Positions 1-5,984 of a DNA stretch of 7,379 nucleotides are shown here, in pieces. This DNA comes from Neisseriaceae bacterium (GTDB taxonomy: Bacteria > Pseudomonadota > Gammaproteobacteria > Burkholderiales > UBA11063): assembly GCA_947470205.1 (NCBI GenBank), contig CANISK010000070.1, positions 1 to 7,379 on the forward strand. The letters are read 5' to 3'. The stretch's first letter is position 1; each line of letters starts with the position of its first letter. Made by a program: the position numbers and the translations under genes. Below the pieces are notes generated by a model. That model saw only the letters and a list, made by a program, of their open reading frames with translations, was not told the DNA's origin and did not search any database.

Positions 1-48
1 AATTGCCACTTTAACTTTAAAGCTGTTATCATAACTAGATTTTTTCAT
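1..48 (-). CDS. Start of an IS3-family transposase OrfA (partial, cut by window edge)
   Basis: Sixteen codons are readable from an ATG at 48-46: MKKSSYDNSFKVKVAI, still open at base 1. The Y-x-x-x-F-K-x-K-V-A pattern directly after a basic start matches the N-terminal helix-turn-helix of IS3-family OrfA proteins, which usually continue with a Glu-Ala and a Gly/Lys stretch. OrfA binds the element's ends and, through programmed frameshifting, is fused to the OrfB integrase. A Shine-Dalgarno AAGGTG lies at 60-55, six bases before the ATG, and supports this start. The rest of the element lies left of the window, so I cannot say whether it is intact. The call rests on 16 residues only; another small DNA-binding protein is possible. 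Confidence 0.55.
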   Translation of the reverse strand, partial: MKKSSYDNSFKVKVAI

Positions 49-62
49 TTTATACACCTTAT

Positions 63-101
63 AAACAAATTAATATTACCATTATTTTAACTAATTTGTT
101 T
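63..101. repeat. 10-bp perfect inverted repeat upstream of the transposase start
   Basis: AAACAAATTA (63-72) and TAATTTGTTT (92-101) are exact reverse complements around a 19-base AT-rich spacer. It lies between the stop of the 97-residue gene and the ribosome binding site of the probable transposase. It could be a weak terminator, a transposase-binding site near the insertion sequence end, or chance in AT-rich DNA. I could not define the terminal inverted repeat or a target-site duplication, because the other end is outside the window. Confidence 0.4.
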
Positions 102-115
102 CCATGTGGTGTGTC

Positions 116-409
116 TTAATTTATGGGTTCATTATACTTGTGAATTTTAATTTTGCTTGGCGTATAAGTATTTAAATCGGGTAATATATTTAATTTAGCA
201 TTTGCACGTCTAAGATTTGTAGATAAATTATCCTGAGAAATAGTTTTAGCTCCAAACCAATGGGCAATTTTATTTGCCACTGTAATTATCCATGATGATT
301 TAGTACCATCCTCAAAACCACAGACACCATCTTGAACCGGTTTAGTCAAATCTTGCACATAACGAACATTGTCCTTGCTATAGCGTAATTTATTTATCAC
401 TGGTAACAT
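116..409 (-). CDS. Small hypothetical protein, 97 residues
   Basis: I do not recognise a family. The protein is soluble-looking and basic, with no signal peptide, membrane segment or obvious metal-binding cluster. Its middle (about residues 39-75, from SWIITVANKIAHWFGAKT to NLRRANAKL) could form two or three helices and includes an Arg-Arg pair, so nucleic-acid binding is possible but unproven. The gene looks real: the ATG at 409-407 is preceded by GGAG at 420-417 with seven bases of spacing, and a promoter-like pair and a palindrome lie just upstream. The stop (116-118) is followed within about 70 bases by the probable insertion sequence gene, so the C-terminus may be native or may have been altered by an insertion. 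Confidence 0.6.
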   Translation of the reverse strand: MLPVINKLRYSKDNVRYVQDLTKPVQDGVCGFEDGTKSSWIITVANKIAHWFGAKTISQDNLSTNLRRANAKLNILPDLNTYTPSKIKIHKYNEPIN

Positions 410-429
410 ATTTTTTCTCCATAAAAATT

Positions 430-457
430 ATTTTACATCACTATGTTATTATCGCAA
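430..457 (-). promoter_or_regulatory. Possible sigma-70 promoter of the 97-residue gene
   Basis: On the minus strand, TTGCGA (457-452) and TAAAAT (435-430) are separated by 16 bases, with the start codon 20 bases further on and GGAG between. TAAAAT matches five of six consensus positions and TTGCGA four of six. Such matches are common in AT-rich DNA, so this is a candidate supported mainly by its position. Confidence 0.35.
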
Positions 458-474
458 AGATTTGGTTTGACAAA

Positions 475-491
475 TGAAGAAAATTTCTTCA
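475..491. promoter_or_regulatory. 17-bp dyad, candidate operator
   Basis: TGAAGAAA (475-482), one central A, then TTTCTTCA (484-491) form perfect 8-bp arms. The dyad lies about 17 bases upstream of the candidate -35 box and 65 bases upstream of the start codon of the 97-residue gene. Its size and symmetry suit a dimeric regulator. It does not match an operator I can name. Confidence 0.35.
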
Positions 492-545
492 AATACGCAA
501 ATTGTAAAATAAGATGAAACAAGGAATGTTTAACAATATGTGATA

Positions 546-592
546 TGGATTCCCGATTTCTCGGGAATTACAAGATTATTCGCTGGAATGAC
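546..592. repeat. Dispersed-repeat-like hairpin unit (GGATTCCCG...GGAATGAC type)
   Basis: ATTCCCGA (549-556) and TCGGGAAT (561-568) form a perfect 8-bp stem with a TTTC loop, followed by TTCGCTGGAATGAC ending at 592. The combination of GGATTCCCG at one side and GGAATGAC at the other is the layout of a short palindromic repeat scattered between genes in many bacteria. No T-run follows the stem on either strand, which argues against a simple intrinsic terminator. Only one copy of this exact type is in the window, so its repeated nature is inferred from general knowledge of such motifs. Confidence 0.5.
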
Positions 593-617
593 ATTATTTG
601 TTAGTGTATTATGCCGA

Positions 618-629
618 ACTCACGTGAGT
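618..629. repeat. Perfect 12-bp palindrome ACTCACGTGAGT
   Basis: ACTCACGTGAGT reads identically on both strands and lies 22 bases downstream of the dnaJ stop. It is preceded by GCCGA, giving GCCGAACTCACG, which resembles the GCGAACCC stretch of the hairpin repeat at 1963-1999. It may be a decayed relative of that element or a protein-binding site. With no loop it is a poor terminator. Confidence 0.35.
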
Positions 630-650
630 ATATTTGATGGGGTTATTTGA

Positions 651-1823
651 TTAACTGGTGAAAAAGTTTTTAATTTTATCTATGAAAGATTGGGATTTGG
701 GGTGATGTAGTATCCTTGAGCCCTCACCCATACTATCATCCCCAAATTTCCTCAATAATTCTTTTTGGGTATTTGATAGTTTTACTGGAGTCTCTACGTA
801 TATTTTACAGTATAAGTCTCCACACCCCGAGCTTCTAATGGATTTTACCCCTTTATCACGAATGCGAAGCGTGCTATCATTTTGTGTACCTTCAGGGATT
901 TTGAGTTTGACAATTTTCGCGCCCAGTGTTGGTACTTCTACCTCACCCCCCAAAGCTGCAGTTACAAAGTCTATTGGTACTTCACAGTACAAATCTCGCC
1001 CTTTTCTTGTGAAGAGTTTATGCGTGAGGATACCAACGTGGATATATAAATCCCCATTTGTCCCACCTCCCATACCAGATTCTCCCTCACCGGTCATTCT
1101 TAGGGTAGAACCGTGTTCAACTCCAGCTGGAATGTGGACTTTTAGTTTTTTATTTATTCGTACCATGCCATTACCATGACATTTACTACATGGGTCTTTT
1201 ATGGTTTGGCCTGAACCGTGACAATCTGGGCAGTCTTGTTGAATTGAGAAAAATCCTTGCGTAAAGCGTACTTGCCCTACGCCATTACAGGTTTTACAAT
1301 TTACCACATCGCTGCCTTTTTTGGCACCAATGCCGTTACATTCGCTACATTTATCAACTTTAGGGAATGAAATTTCTTGTTCGCAGCCACTTGCGGATTG
1401 CTCTAGTGTGATATTTACTTGGATTTCCATATCACTACCTTGCGTCTGTGTATGCCCACGTTGACCACCACGTCTACCGCCACCGCCGAAACCGAAGGAT
1501 TCAAAAATATCTTCAAATCCACTATGTCCACCACCAAATCCGCCAAAGCCAGAGTGTTGCCCACCGCCGCCATTATTCATATTGGTAAACCCTGAATGTC
1601 CTAGTTGGTCATACATGTGTTTTTTTTCAAGATCAGATAACACTCCATATGCCCCTTGGAGCTCTTTGAATTTGTCTTCGGATTGTTTTTTTTCAGAGTC
1701 AGATAAAGATGCTGCTCTATCTGGGTGATATTTCATCGCAAGTTTGCGATAAGATTTTTTGATATCCTCATCTGAGGCGCCTTTTTGTAGCCCCAGAATT
1801 TCATAATAGTCTTTTTTACTCAT
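651..1823 (-). CDS. dnaJ: Chaperone protein DnaJ (Hsp40)
   Basis: This is the cytosolic co-chaperone that delivers unfolded proteins to DnaK and stimulates its ATPase. All class I DnaJ parts are present in 390 residues: a J-domain (1-75) with the HPD motif at 33-35 that contacts DnaK; a Gly/Phe-rich linker (about 78-120); a zinc region with four CxxCxGxG repeats starting at Cys159, Cys176, Cys198 and Cys212; and the C-terminal substrate-binding domains. All eight zinc cysteines are intact. The J-domain carries about five extra residues after HPD (AASLSDSEKKQSED) relative to E. coli. I chose the ATG at 1823 because MSKKDYYEILG aligns with family N-termini and a weak GGAT lies nine bases upstream; an in-frame ATG at 1838 would add MDVLI. 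A sigma-32-type promoter lies upstream. dnaK and grpE are not in the window. Confidence 0.97.
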   Translation of the reverse strand: MSKKDYYEILGLQKGASDEDIKKSYRKLAMKYHPDRAASLSDSEKKQSEDKFKELQGAYGVLSDLEKKHMYDQLGHSGFTNMNNGGGGQHSGFGGFGGGHSGFEDIFESFGFGGGGRRGGQRGHTQTQGSDMEIQVNITLEQSASGCEQEISFPKVDKCSECNGIGAKKGSDVVNCKTCNGVGQVRFTQGFFSIQQDCPDCHGSGQTIKDPCSKCHGNGMVRINKKLKVHIPAGVEHGSTLRMTGEGESGMGGGTNGDLYIHVGILTHKLFTRKGRDLYCEVPIDFVTAALGGEVEVPTLGAKIVKLKIPEGTQNDSTLRIRDKGVKSIRSSGCGDLYCKIYVETPVKLSNTQKELLRKFGDDSMGEGSRILHHPKSQSFIDKIKNFFTS

Positions 1824-1864
1824 AATAAGCACATCCATTTATAAATATAATAACGATGTACCTT

Positions 1865-1892
1865 ATATATGGGCATTTTTTAAAAAATCAAG
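1865..1892 (-). promoter_or_regulatory. Sigma-32 (heat-shock) type promoter of dnaJ
   Basis: On the minus strand CTTGAT (1892-1887) is followed after 12 bases by GCCCATATAT (1874-1865). The E. coli RpoH consensus is CTTGAAA, 11-16 bases, then CCCCATNT; the match is five of six in the -35 core and seven of eight in the -10 (G for the first C). Transcription would begin near 1859, leaving a leader of roughly 35 bases before the ATG at 1823. Position upstream of a classical heat-shock gene makes the match persuasive. It implies the organism has an RpoH-type factor and expresses dnaJ as an independent unit. Confidence 0.75.
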
Positions 1893-1962
1893 TCTTGTTG
1901 TATAAAATGCTGTAAATAAATCTTAGTACACGCAAATTATACATAAGATTCCATCAGAATCA

Positions 1963-1999
1963 GTCATTGCGAACCCTGATTTATCAGGGTGTGGCAATC
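1963..1999. repeat. Dispersed-repeat-like hairpin (GTCATTGCGA...TGGCAATC type)
   Basis: ACCCTGAT (1973-1980) pairs with ATCAGGGT (1983-1990) over a two-base loop. After a short internal bulge, ATTGC (1966-1970) pairs with GCAAT (1994-1998). The outer GTCATTGCGA and TGGCAATC ends are typical of a short palindromic repeat found between genes in many bacterial genomes. It sits between the PAP2-like gene and dnaJ and could stop or stabilise the upstream transcript, although no T-run follows the stem. Confidence 0.55.
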
Positions 2000-2030
2000 T
2001 CACACGCAATAAAGAGCCATTCGAAGCTAG

Positions 2031-3386
2031 CTAGTTATTACCTTCATTACCATCAGCAGCACGAAAAGAGACAAGCGGTTTCTTATTATCTTGTTCGACA
2101 TTAGTATCTTGTTCAGCATTGGTATCTTGACGCATAATTAACTGAAGCATATCAAATAAAATCTGAACTAACAATAAACCCTCGATAACTCCAGTTTCAG
2201 CAGCAGAGGTTGTATGACAATCCGCAAGAACCCTGAAGCTTGCTGTATATATAGCAATACAAACACCGATACATTTAAGTAGCATATTAATCACTCTTTG
2301 GCTTGTTGTTGGATTATTTACCATGTGAGTAAACAAATTGGACAATATCCATAATGTACTCCCACATACTCCGCCCATTATACTGTGTCCGCTTGGGAAA
2401 TTAGCATTTTCACTATTAATACATGGATCCATGTTTTGCCCTAAATACATTATTCTCCAAAATTCAGGAGTAGGAAATTGCATTTCTTCCGGAGTTAAAC
2501 CAGAAAATTCAATTGGTCTGTCTGAGCCCAAGTGTTTACTATACAGAGATCCCGCAAAAACTGTACCAGCGCATAATAGTGGTGTCATAAATTTTAAAAA
2601 TAATTTAAATTTGCTATTATTATTTGGACTATCGTGGCCTATTTGTTCTGATTGTTGCTTGTATAATTGTTTAAAAGACATAAGATACGTCATACTTAAC
2701 AATATAGCAGGTAATGTGCCAACAAATAAATATGAATCGATATCAAATATTTTCATTTCATCACTTGAAATGCCAAGCTTATTTTGAACTAAGTTATTGG
2801 TTTGTTGTGCACCAGTTATTGCCACATCATGGTTAACAAATACACTGGCAAGAGAAATCGCAAGTAAAACAGCATTCTTAAACATTTCATTAAAAATTAC
2901 TTTCAAATATTTCGTCTCTAGTATTGTAAGTTTTTTAGATAGAATATTACTCGCAGATGCTGCCAATAAAAACATCGTATTTTGCATTAGTACTCTATAA
3001 TATGGGTTGTTCCCATGCTCTTCATGAATTCTACCATCAAATATCCAAGTAGCGGTAACTCCCAATTCCATCAGTGTCATTAATTTATCCTGATTTCCTG
3101 CAAGACAATGTCGATAAAACTCTTTAGCAAACTCTTCAATACACTTCTTTACAGAGGGTTTCTTTGCTGGATTGATTATGTGTGTTTGTGTAGCAGGGTT
3201 GATAGTATGTGAAGTATGTGAAGTGTTGGGGAATAACGGATAATTATCTAATTTCTGTGATTTCTGTGATTTTTGGCTATTATTATCCTCTATAAGATGT
3301 GATTTCTGTGATTTTTGGCTATTATTACCCTCGTTAAATTTCTGTGATTTTTGGCTATTATTATCCGATTTAAGATTAAGCTCCAT
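2031..3386 (-). CDS. PAP2-like multi-pass membrane protein with repeat-built N-terminus
   Basis: The 451-residue product has a hydrophilic N-terminus (1-80) built from NNSQKSQK and TSHTSH repeats, then about six or seven hydrophobic segments (near 135-150, 170-185, 218-236, 264-282, 335-353, 366-384, 398-416) and a polar tail with QDTNxE repeats. PAP2 phosphatases remove phosphate from membrane lipids or isoprenoid pyrophosphates. Two signatures are visible: PSGH (331-334) and an Arg385-x5-His391 block resembling SRxxxxxHxxxD. The final Asp is Ala395, and the first motif is shortened, with Lys284 five rather than six residues before Arg290-Pro291. Activity is therefore doubtful. The ATG at 3386 has AAGGT nine bases upstream (3400-3396), and a TATAAT lies at 3430-3425, so the gene may be transcribed separately from prfA. 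It could be a divergent active enzyme or a non-catalytic relative. Confidence 0.7.
   Translation of the reverse strand: MELNLKSDNNSQKSQKFNEGNNSQKSQKSHLIEDNNSQKSQKSQKLDNYPLFPNTSHTSHTINPATQTHIINPAKKPSVKKCIEEFAKEFYRHCLAGNQDKLMTLMELGVTATWIFDGRIHEEHGNNPYYRVLMQNTMFLLAASASNILSKKLTILETKYLKVIFNEMFKNAVLLAISLASVFVNHDVAITGAQQTNNLVQNKLGISSDEMKIFDIDSYLFVGTLPAILLSMTYLMSFKQLYKQQSEQIGHDSPNNNSKFKLFLKFMTPLLCAGTVFAGSLYSKHLGSDRPIEFSGLTPEEMQFPTPEFWRIMYLGQNMDPCINSENANFPSGHSIMGGVCGSTLWILSNLFTHMVNNPTTSQRVINMLLKCIGVCIAIYTASFRVLADCHTTSAAETGVIEGLLLVQILFDMLQLIMRQDTNAEQDTNVEQDNKKPLVSFRAADGNEGNN
2091..2126. repeat. Two tandem 18-bp units encoding QDTNxE
   Basis: Units 2091-2108 and 2109-2126 agree at 15 of 18 positions and encode the repeated Gln-Asp-Thr-Asn-Ala/Val-Glu segment (residues 420-431) in the cytosolic-looking tail of the PAP2-like protein. 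A third partial unit (EQDN) continues towards the C-terminus. Copy number could change in frame by slippage. Confidence 0.6.
3204..3221. repeat. Tandem 9-bp repeat encoding Ser-His-Thr
   Basis: AGTATGTGA occurs twice without a gap (3204-3212, 3213-3221), followed by a partial third unit. On the coding strand it gives TSHTSHT (residues 55-61) in the N-terminal region of the PAP2-like protein. The unit is a multiple of three, so gain or loss keeps the frame. Confidence 0.6.
3252..3366. repeat. Three 28-bp repeats plus a 9-bp unit encoding NNSQKSQK
   Basis: Near-identical 28-bp copies lie at 3261-3288, 3303-3330 and 3339-3366; the middle copy differs by one base near its end. Each contains TTTCTGTGA followed by a TTTTTGGCTATTATTA core. 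An extra TTTCTGTGA precedes the first copy (3252-3260). They encode the Asn-Asn-Ser-Gln-Lys-Ser-Gln-Lys blocks at residues 9-16, 21-28 and 35-45. Copies start 42 and 36 bases apart, both multiples of three, so rearrangement would preserve the reading frame. Confidence 0.8.
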
Positions 3387-3439
3387 GATTAGTTTACCTT
3401 TCTTTGTAAATTATTACTCATAATATTATATACTCCAAA

Positions 3440-4513
3440 TTATTCGAAGTTGGCTAATTGCTCTGCTTGATATTCACTGATTAGTGCATCTGTAAGCTCA
3501 AATAAATCTCCATCCATGATAGATTCTAGCTTATACAGGGTGAGGTTTATGCGATGATCTGTCATTCTTCCTTGTGGGAAGTTGTATGTGCGTATACGTT
3601 CGGATCTATCACCGCTACCCACCAAGCTTTTACGTTCTCTCGCAATTTCTGCTTGCTGTTTTCTTATTTGTTCATCTTTTATTTTAGTGGCAAGGAGGGA
3701 CAATGCACGTGCTTTGTTTTTGTGTTGAGACCTGTCGTCTTGGCATTCCACTACAATCCCCGTTGGAAGATGTGTAACCCTAATTGCTGAGTCTGTTTTG
3801 TTGACATGTTGCCCACCCGCACCAGATGCACGGAATGTGTCAATCCTGAGCTCTGAAGGGTTTATATTTATCTCCGCTAATTCATCTGCCTCAGGCATGA
3901 TAGCAACCGTACAGGCTGATGTGTGAATGCGCCCTTGAGACTCGGTTACCGGGATTCGTTGCACTCGATGTGCACCAGATTCAAATTTGAGCTTGGAATA
4001 TGCACCAAATCCGATGATTTTAGCAATAACTTCTTTATATCCACCGAGATCTGAGTCTGACACCGAAATGATTTCCACCTGCCACATGTTTCGTTCTGCA
4101 AAACGTGAATACATGCGAAATAAATTACCAGAGAATAATGCGGATTCATCCCCGCCAGTTCCTGCACGAATTTCTAAATAGATATTTTTATCATCATTTG
4201 GATCTTTCGGGAGTAAAAGTTTTTGGATTTGCAATTCTAGTTGTGCGATGATATCTTTTGTGGATGATATTTCATCCGATGCAAAATCTTTCATTTCTGG
4301 GTCTGAGAGTAGCTCCTCTGCTGTAGTGAGGTTATTTTCTGCTTGAAGAAATGATTTATACGCCTCTACAATAGGGGTGAGTTCACTATATTCACGGTTG
4401 TATTTTGTGTATTGCTCCATGTTGTTGGTAATATCTGCGGATGACAAAATTTGGGTAAGCTCATTTTGTTTATCGGATAAAGTTTGTAGCTTGTCTCTAA
4501 GGCTCTGTTTCAT
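3440..4513 (-). CDS. prfA: Peptide chain release factor 1 (RF1)
   Basis: RF1 reads UAA and UAG stop codons in the ribosomal A site and triggers peptide release. The 357-residue length matches the family (360 in E. coli). The stop-recognising tripeptide is PVT (188-190) in [15 protein letters not shown], the RF1 form rather than the SPF of RF2. The catalytic GGQ is at 233-235 inside [13 protein letters not shown]. The N-terminal helices (1-95), which contact the ribosome near L11, and the [10 protein letters not shown] segment after GGQ are present. The ATG at 4513 has AGGAG at 4523-4519 with five bases of spacing and gives the expected MKQSLRDKL start. A longer frame from 4552 adds a 13-residue Arg-rich piece not expected in the family. 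hemA lies 168 bp upstream, the usual gammaproteobacterial order. Confidence 0.97.
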   Translation of the reverse strand: MKQSLRDKLQTLSDKQNELTQILSSADITNNMEQYTKYNREYSELTPIVEAYKSFLQAENNLTTAEELLSDPEMKDFASDEISSTKDIIAQLELQIQKLLLPKDPNDDKNIYLEIRAGTGGDESALFSGNLFRMYSRFAERNMWQVEIISVSDSDLGGYKEVIAKIIGFGAYSKLKFESGAHRVQRIPVTESQGRIHTSACTVAIMPEADELAEININPSELRIDTFRASGAGGQHVNKTDSAIRVTHLPTGIVVECQDDRSQHKNKARALSLLATKIKDEQIRKQQAEIARERKSLVGSGDRSERIRTYNFPQGRMTDHRINLTLYKLESIMDGDLFELTDALISEYQAEQLANFE

Positions 4514-4562
4514 TAAATCTCCTGTACGATATACTCTTCGTCTTTGAAACATGGACGCTGTT

Positions 4563-4623
4563 AAAAATAAAAAATTTATTCCTTATATACTACAGTATAC
4601 CGCGTCATAAATTTTTTATTTTT
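4563..4623. terminator. Perfect 17-bp AT-only inverted repeat with inner hairpin, possible hemA terminator or attenuator
   Basis: The arms at 4563-4579 and 4607-4623 are exact 17-base reverse complements made only of A and T, separated by 27 bases. Inside the loop TATACT (4586-4591) and AGTATA (4594-4599) form a second 6-bp stem. On both strands the distal arm ends in a T-rich run, so the structure could act as a bidirectional terminator. It lies 59 bases after the hemA stop and 50 bases before the prfA start, where it could end hemA transcription or modulate prfA. AT-only stems are weak in RNA, so a DNA-level role (cruciform, protein site) or a mobile remnant is also possible. Confidence 0.5.
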
Positions 4624-4681
4624 GCCTAGTCCAGATTTCAAATACTTCGAGTATATAGTTTGTATCATTAAAATTAAGATT

Positions 4682-5938
4682 TTACAATGCAAATAAATAA
4701 TTGATTAGCGTTGCTAATTCTTTTTGTTTGTTCCCCATTGCACTACATATATTGACCGTTGGCGCATGTAGGAGTTTGTTGGTAAGCCTAATTGATAGCT
4801 CGTCTAATATATGATGATGCTCTATATGACTATTTTGCTCTTTAATGGATACTAATACTTCTTTGCGGATCTCTTCGGCTTTGTCCCTAAAGGCTTTAAT
4901 CACTGGAGATAGCTCGATTTTACGTCTCCAGTTCTCATATTCCAATAACTTATCTTCTATTATCACATTGGCCTCATCTATCAAACGAGCTTTAGCTTCA
5001 ACGCTCACATCCACCATTTTTGCGAAGTCATCAAGAACCAGCATGGTAACATTTGGCATAGTTTTTATGTATTCCACATCTGTGAGGCGCGGCACTGATA
5101 AGTCTATAATACACCTTTTGGTATTGGTGTTTATTTTGGATAATATAGCTTTATTTAAAATATAGTTAGGATTATGTTTTGTGTCATGAGTATAGTATGC
5201 AGATAGTATAATAATTCCGTATTCATTTATAATGTCTGGTAATTTGTCTAATTCATATGCGGATGCATTAATACGGTTGGCTAATGTGGTTGCTTTGGAT
5301 AAAGTACGGTTAATCAGCGTTTTTTTTGTGGGTATGTGCTCAAAATATGGGATAATAGACGTCATCATATCACCTGCACCAATGAATAATATCCCATGTG
5401 GTATAATATTTTGATATGTATTTGTAATGAGATTTAAAATAGCACGCCCCATTGATGTGCTGATGTGATTGATTTTAGTAATGCGTCTTACTTCTTTTTC
5501 AGTGGATAACGCCATTTGAAAAATACCAGATAAAATTTTACCTGTCATATTTTGTGACTTGGATAACAACAATGCGTTTTTAATCTGAGCTACGATTTCA
5601 GTTTCACCAAGCACCATAGACATAAGACCAGATGCCACTCTAAATAAATGAGCAACTGCTTTATTGTCTTTATAGATATAACAATTTGGTCTGATAAAAG
5701 TTTTTGGGCAGACATTTTTTACTTCGCCAACCATGTTAATAACGAGGTCTATGTCATTTGTAACTGCGTATATCTCCATACGGTTACATGTAGATAATAT
5801 TATGGATTCATATACTATACCGGAATTTTTTAAACTTTCCAAGAAGTCGAGATTATCATCATTAGAAAAAGAGAGCTTTTCCCTGACGGGCAAATCCGAG
5901 GAATGGTAATTAATCCCAAACATTGAAATACTAGACAT
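4682..5938 (-). CDS. hemA: Glutamyl-tRNA reductase
   Basis: This enzyme reduces glutamyl-tRNA(Glu) with NADPH to glutamate-1-semialdehyde, the first committed step of the C5 route to heme. From the chosen ATG the protein is 418 residues, the usual size. Motifs in order: FGINYHSSDLPVREKLSF (7-24); STCNR with the thioester-forming Cys51 (49-53); HLFRVASGL (97-105); LGETEIVAQIK (110-120); the NADPH-binding GAGDM (187-191) and NRT (210-212); IDLSVPR (278-284); and a C-terminal helical dimerisation part ending near HAPT (391-394). Three in-frame starts lie close together: GTG 5950, ATG 5944 and ATG 5938. I chose 5938 because MSSISMFGIN fits family N-termini, but none has a clear Shine-Dalgarno. 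prfA follows downstream. Confidence 0.96.
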   Translation of the reverse strand: MSSISMFGINYHSSDLPVREKLSFSNDDNLDFLESLKNSGIVYESIILSTCNRMEIYAVTNDIDLVINMVGEVKNVCPKTFIRPNCYIYKDNKAVAHLFRVASGLMSMVLGETEIVAQIKNALLLSKSQNMTGKILSGIFQMALSTEKEVRRITKINHISTSMGRAILNLITNTYQNIIPHGILFIGAGDMMTSIIPYFEHIPTKKTLINRTLSKATTLANRINASAYELDKLPDIINEYGIIILSAYYTHDTKHNPNYILNKAILSKINTNTKRCIIDLSVPRLTDVEYIKTMPNVTMLVLDDFAKMVDVSVEAKARLIDEANVIIEDKLLEYENWRRKIELSPVIKAFRDKAEEIRKEVLVSIKEQNSHIEHHHILDELSIRLTNKLLHAPTVNICSAMGNKQKELATLINYLFAL

Positions 5939-5962
5939 GAGCATATACACAAAAATAATAAG

Positions 5963-5984
5963 GTGATAATTATATCATAATCAC
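5963..5984 (-). promoter_or_regulatory. Possible hemA -10 box inside an imperfect dyad
   Basis: TATAAT lies at 5974-5969 on the minus strand, 31 bases before the chosen hemA ATG. It sits in a 22-bp imperfect dyad with GTGAT and ATCAC ends in which 18 of 22 positions are symmetric. No good -35 box is visible at normal spacing (TTACGA at 5998-5993 is a weak option), so activation by a regulator bound at the dyad is conceivable. In a 48-bp AT-rich gap this may be chance. Confidence 0.35.

Larger units (their letters stand above)
410..650. other. Non-coding spacer between dnaJ and the 97-residue gene
   Basis: This 241-bp stretch has no credible reading frame on either strand. Reading leftwards from the dnaJ stop, it holds a 12-bp palindrome (618-629), a dispersed-repeat-like hairpin unit (546-592), a 17-bp dyad (475-491) and a possible promoter (430-457) for the 97-residue gene. 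No hairpin followed by a T-run is visible directly after dnaJ, so how dnaJ transcription ends is unclear. Confidence 0.6.

Noticed and set aside
622..627. CACGTG as an E-box-like site
   Set aside because: It is a eukaryotic regulatory motif with no meaning in this bacterial context; the full 12-bp palindrome is the better description.
838..1179. Plus-strand 113-codon open frame within dnaJ
   Set aside because: It is antisense to the zinc-finger and C-terminal part of an unmistakable dnaJ and has no recognisable domain or ribosome binding site.
1824..1838. Upstream ATG adding MDVLI to DnaJ
   Set aside because: Family N-termini align at MSKKDYY, no ribosome binding site precedes 1838, and the weak GGAT at 1836-1833 serves the ATG at 1823.
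2338..2787. Plus-strand 149-codon open frame inside the PAP2-like gene
   Set aside because: It is antisense to the segment encoding the PSGH motif and membrane helices; its hydrophobic stretches mirror those of the real gene.
3252..3366. CRISPR array
   Set aside because: The three 28-bp repeats lie inside a coding region, the gaps are only 8 and 14 bases, and they encode a repeated peptide in frame.
3946..4167. Minus-strand 73-codon frame overlapping prfA
   Set aside because: It is an alternative frame of a fully conserved prfA and resembles no protein.
4514..4552. Upstream extension of prfA starting [12 protein letters not shown]
   Set aside because: The piece is not expected in RF1 proteins, and the AGGAG at 4523-4519 points to the ATG at 4513.
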